14,192 nt of DNA from Clostridiales bacterium. GTDB lineage: Bacteria > Bacillota > Clostridia > Oscillospirales > Oscillospiraceae. The notes under the pieces are model-generated. The model saw only the letters and a list, made by a program, of their open reading frames with translations. It had not been told where the DNA came from and did no database searches. Of the stretch, positions 14,144 through 14,192 are shown piece by piece (positions within the stretch are counted from its first letter, which is position 1; each line of letters begins with the position of its first letter). Position numbers and translations under genes: made by a program. The stretch is taken from the NCBI GenBank assembly GCA_003525905.1, contig DQIA01000020.1:1-14192 (forward strand), read 5' to 3'.

Positions 14144-14181
14144 AATTGCAAAATCAAATTTTGCAGCATGATTTTGCAATT
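14144..14181. repeat. 12-bp inverted repeat with alternative pairing at the window edge
   Basis: AATTGCAAAATC (14144-14155) is perfectly complementary to GATTTTGCAATT (14170-14181). The same left arm can instead pair with ATTTTGC at 14158-14164 around a three-base loop, because the string ATTTTGCA occurs twice (14158-14165 and 14171-14178). The element is A/T-rich in a GC-rich neighbourhood. It is cut short by the window end, so its role is unknown. Confidence 0.55.
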
Positions 14182-14192
14182 CTGCCGCTGCG

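Noticed and set aside
1..14192. CRISPR array, tRNA, rRNA or defence island
   Set aside because: No regularly spaced repeats, no cloverleaf or rRNA segments seen, and every long gene falls in a housekeeping or metabolic family.

Overview
This window looks like chromosomal DNA from a high-GC, low-oxygen Gram-positive bacterium of the class Clostridia, most likely the Oscillospiraceae/Ruminococcaceae group. The reasons are a homodimeric-type pyruvate:ferredoxin oxidoreductase (nifJ), strong AGGAGG ribosome binding sites, sigma-A type promoters, a der-plsY-gpsA cluster, the yceD-rpmF pair, a ThiI without a rhodanese domain, and a clostridial-style DUF362 ferredoxin protein. The taxonomic call is an inference from gene content and composition.

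Layout. (a) 1-54, plus strand: the last part of a group II intron (3' half of domain V, then domain VI). Its body and any reverse transcriptase would lie left of the window. It abuts and overlaps the 3' end of the gtrA-like gene, whose last six or seven codons are read from intron sequence. (b) 33-3421, minus strand: a compact operon der > plsY > gpsA > gtrA-like (ribosome assembly GTPase, then two steps of glycerolipid precursor synthesis, then a small membrane protein). (c) 3522-4418, minus strand: yceD (DUF177) > rpmF, with a perfect-consensus promoter and a clear terminator. (d) 4448-5700, plus strand: a divergent promoter, a roughly 185-nt leader that can fold into a long rod, a monocistronic RluA-type pseudouridine synthase, and a 17-bp bidirectional terminator. 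(e) 5730-9347, minus strand: monocistronic nifJ with a TTG start and its own promoter. (f) 9279-9642: divergent control region holding a lone minus-oriented terminator hairpin. (g) 9583-13971, plus strand: a tight operon comM (yifB) > thiI > pncC > DUF362 ferredoxin protein, with 8-bp and 4-bp overlaps at the last two junctions. (h) 13972-14192: no gene, but a run of hairpins and a 12-bp inverted repeat.

Most of the window is housekeeping: phospholipid precursors (PlsY needs the acyl acceptor made by GpsA), ribosome and RNA maturation (Der, L32, RluA, ThiI), pyruvate oxidation (NifJ) and NMN salvage (PncC). I see no defence system, CRISPR array, tRNA or rRNA. The best candidate for something undescribed is the leader RNA of the pseudouridine synthase (4480-4640). 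Its two ends are complementary over 15 of 16 positions, its interior pairs along most of its length, and a competing helix would bury the Shine-Dalgarno sequence. That architecture suggests a cis-regulatory switch; a 6S-like RNA is the main alternative. All structures were found by eye, without a folding program or database search.
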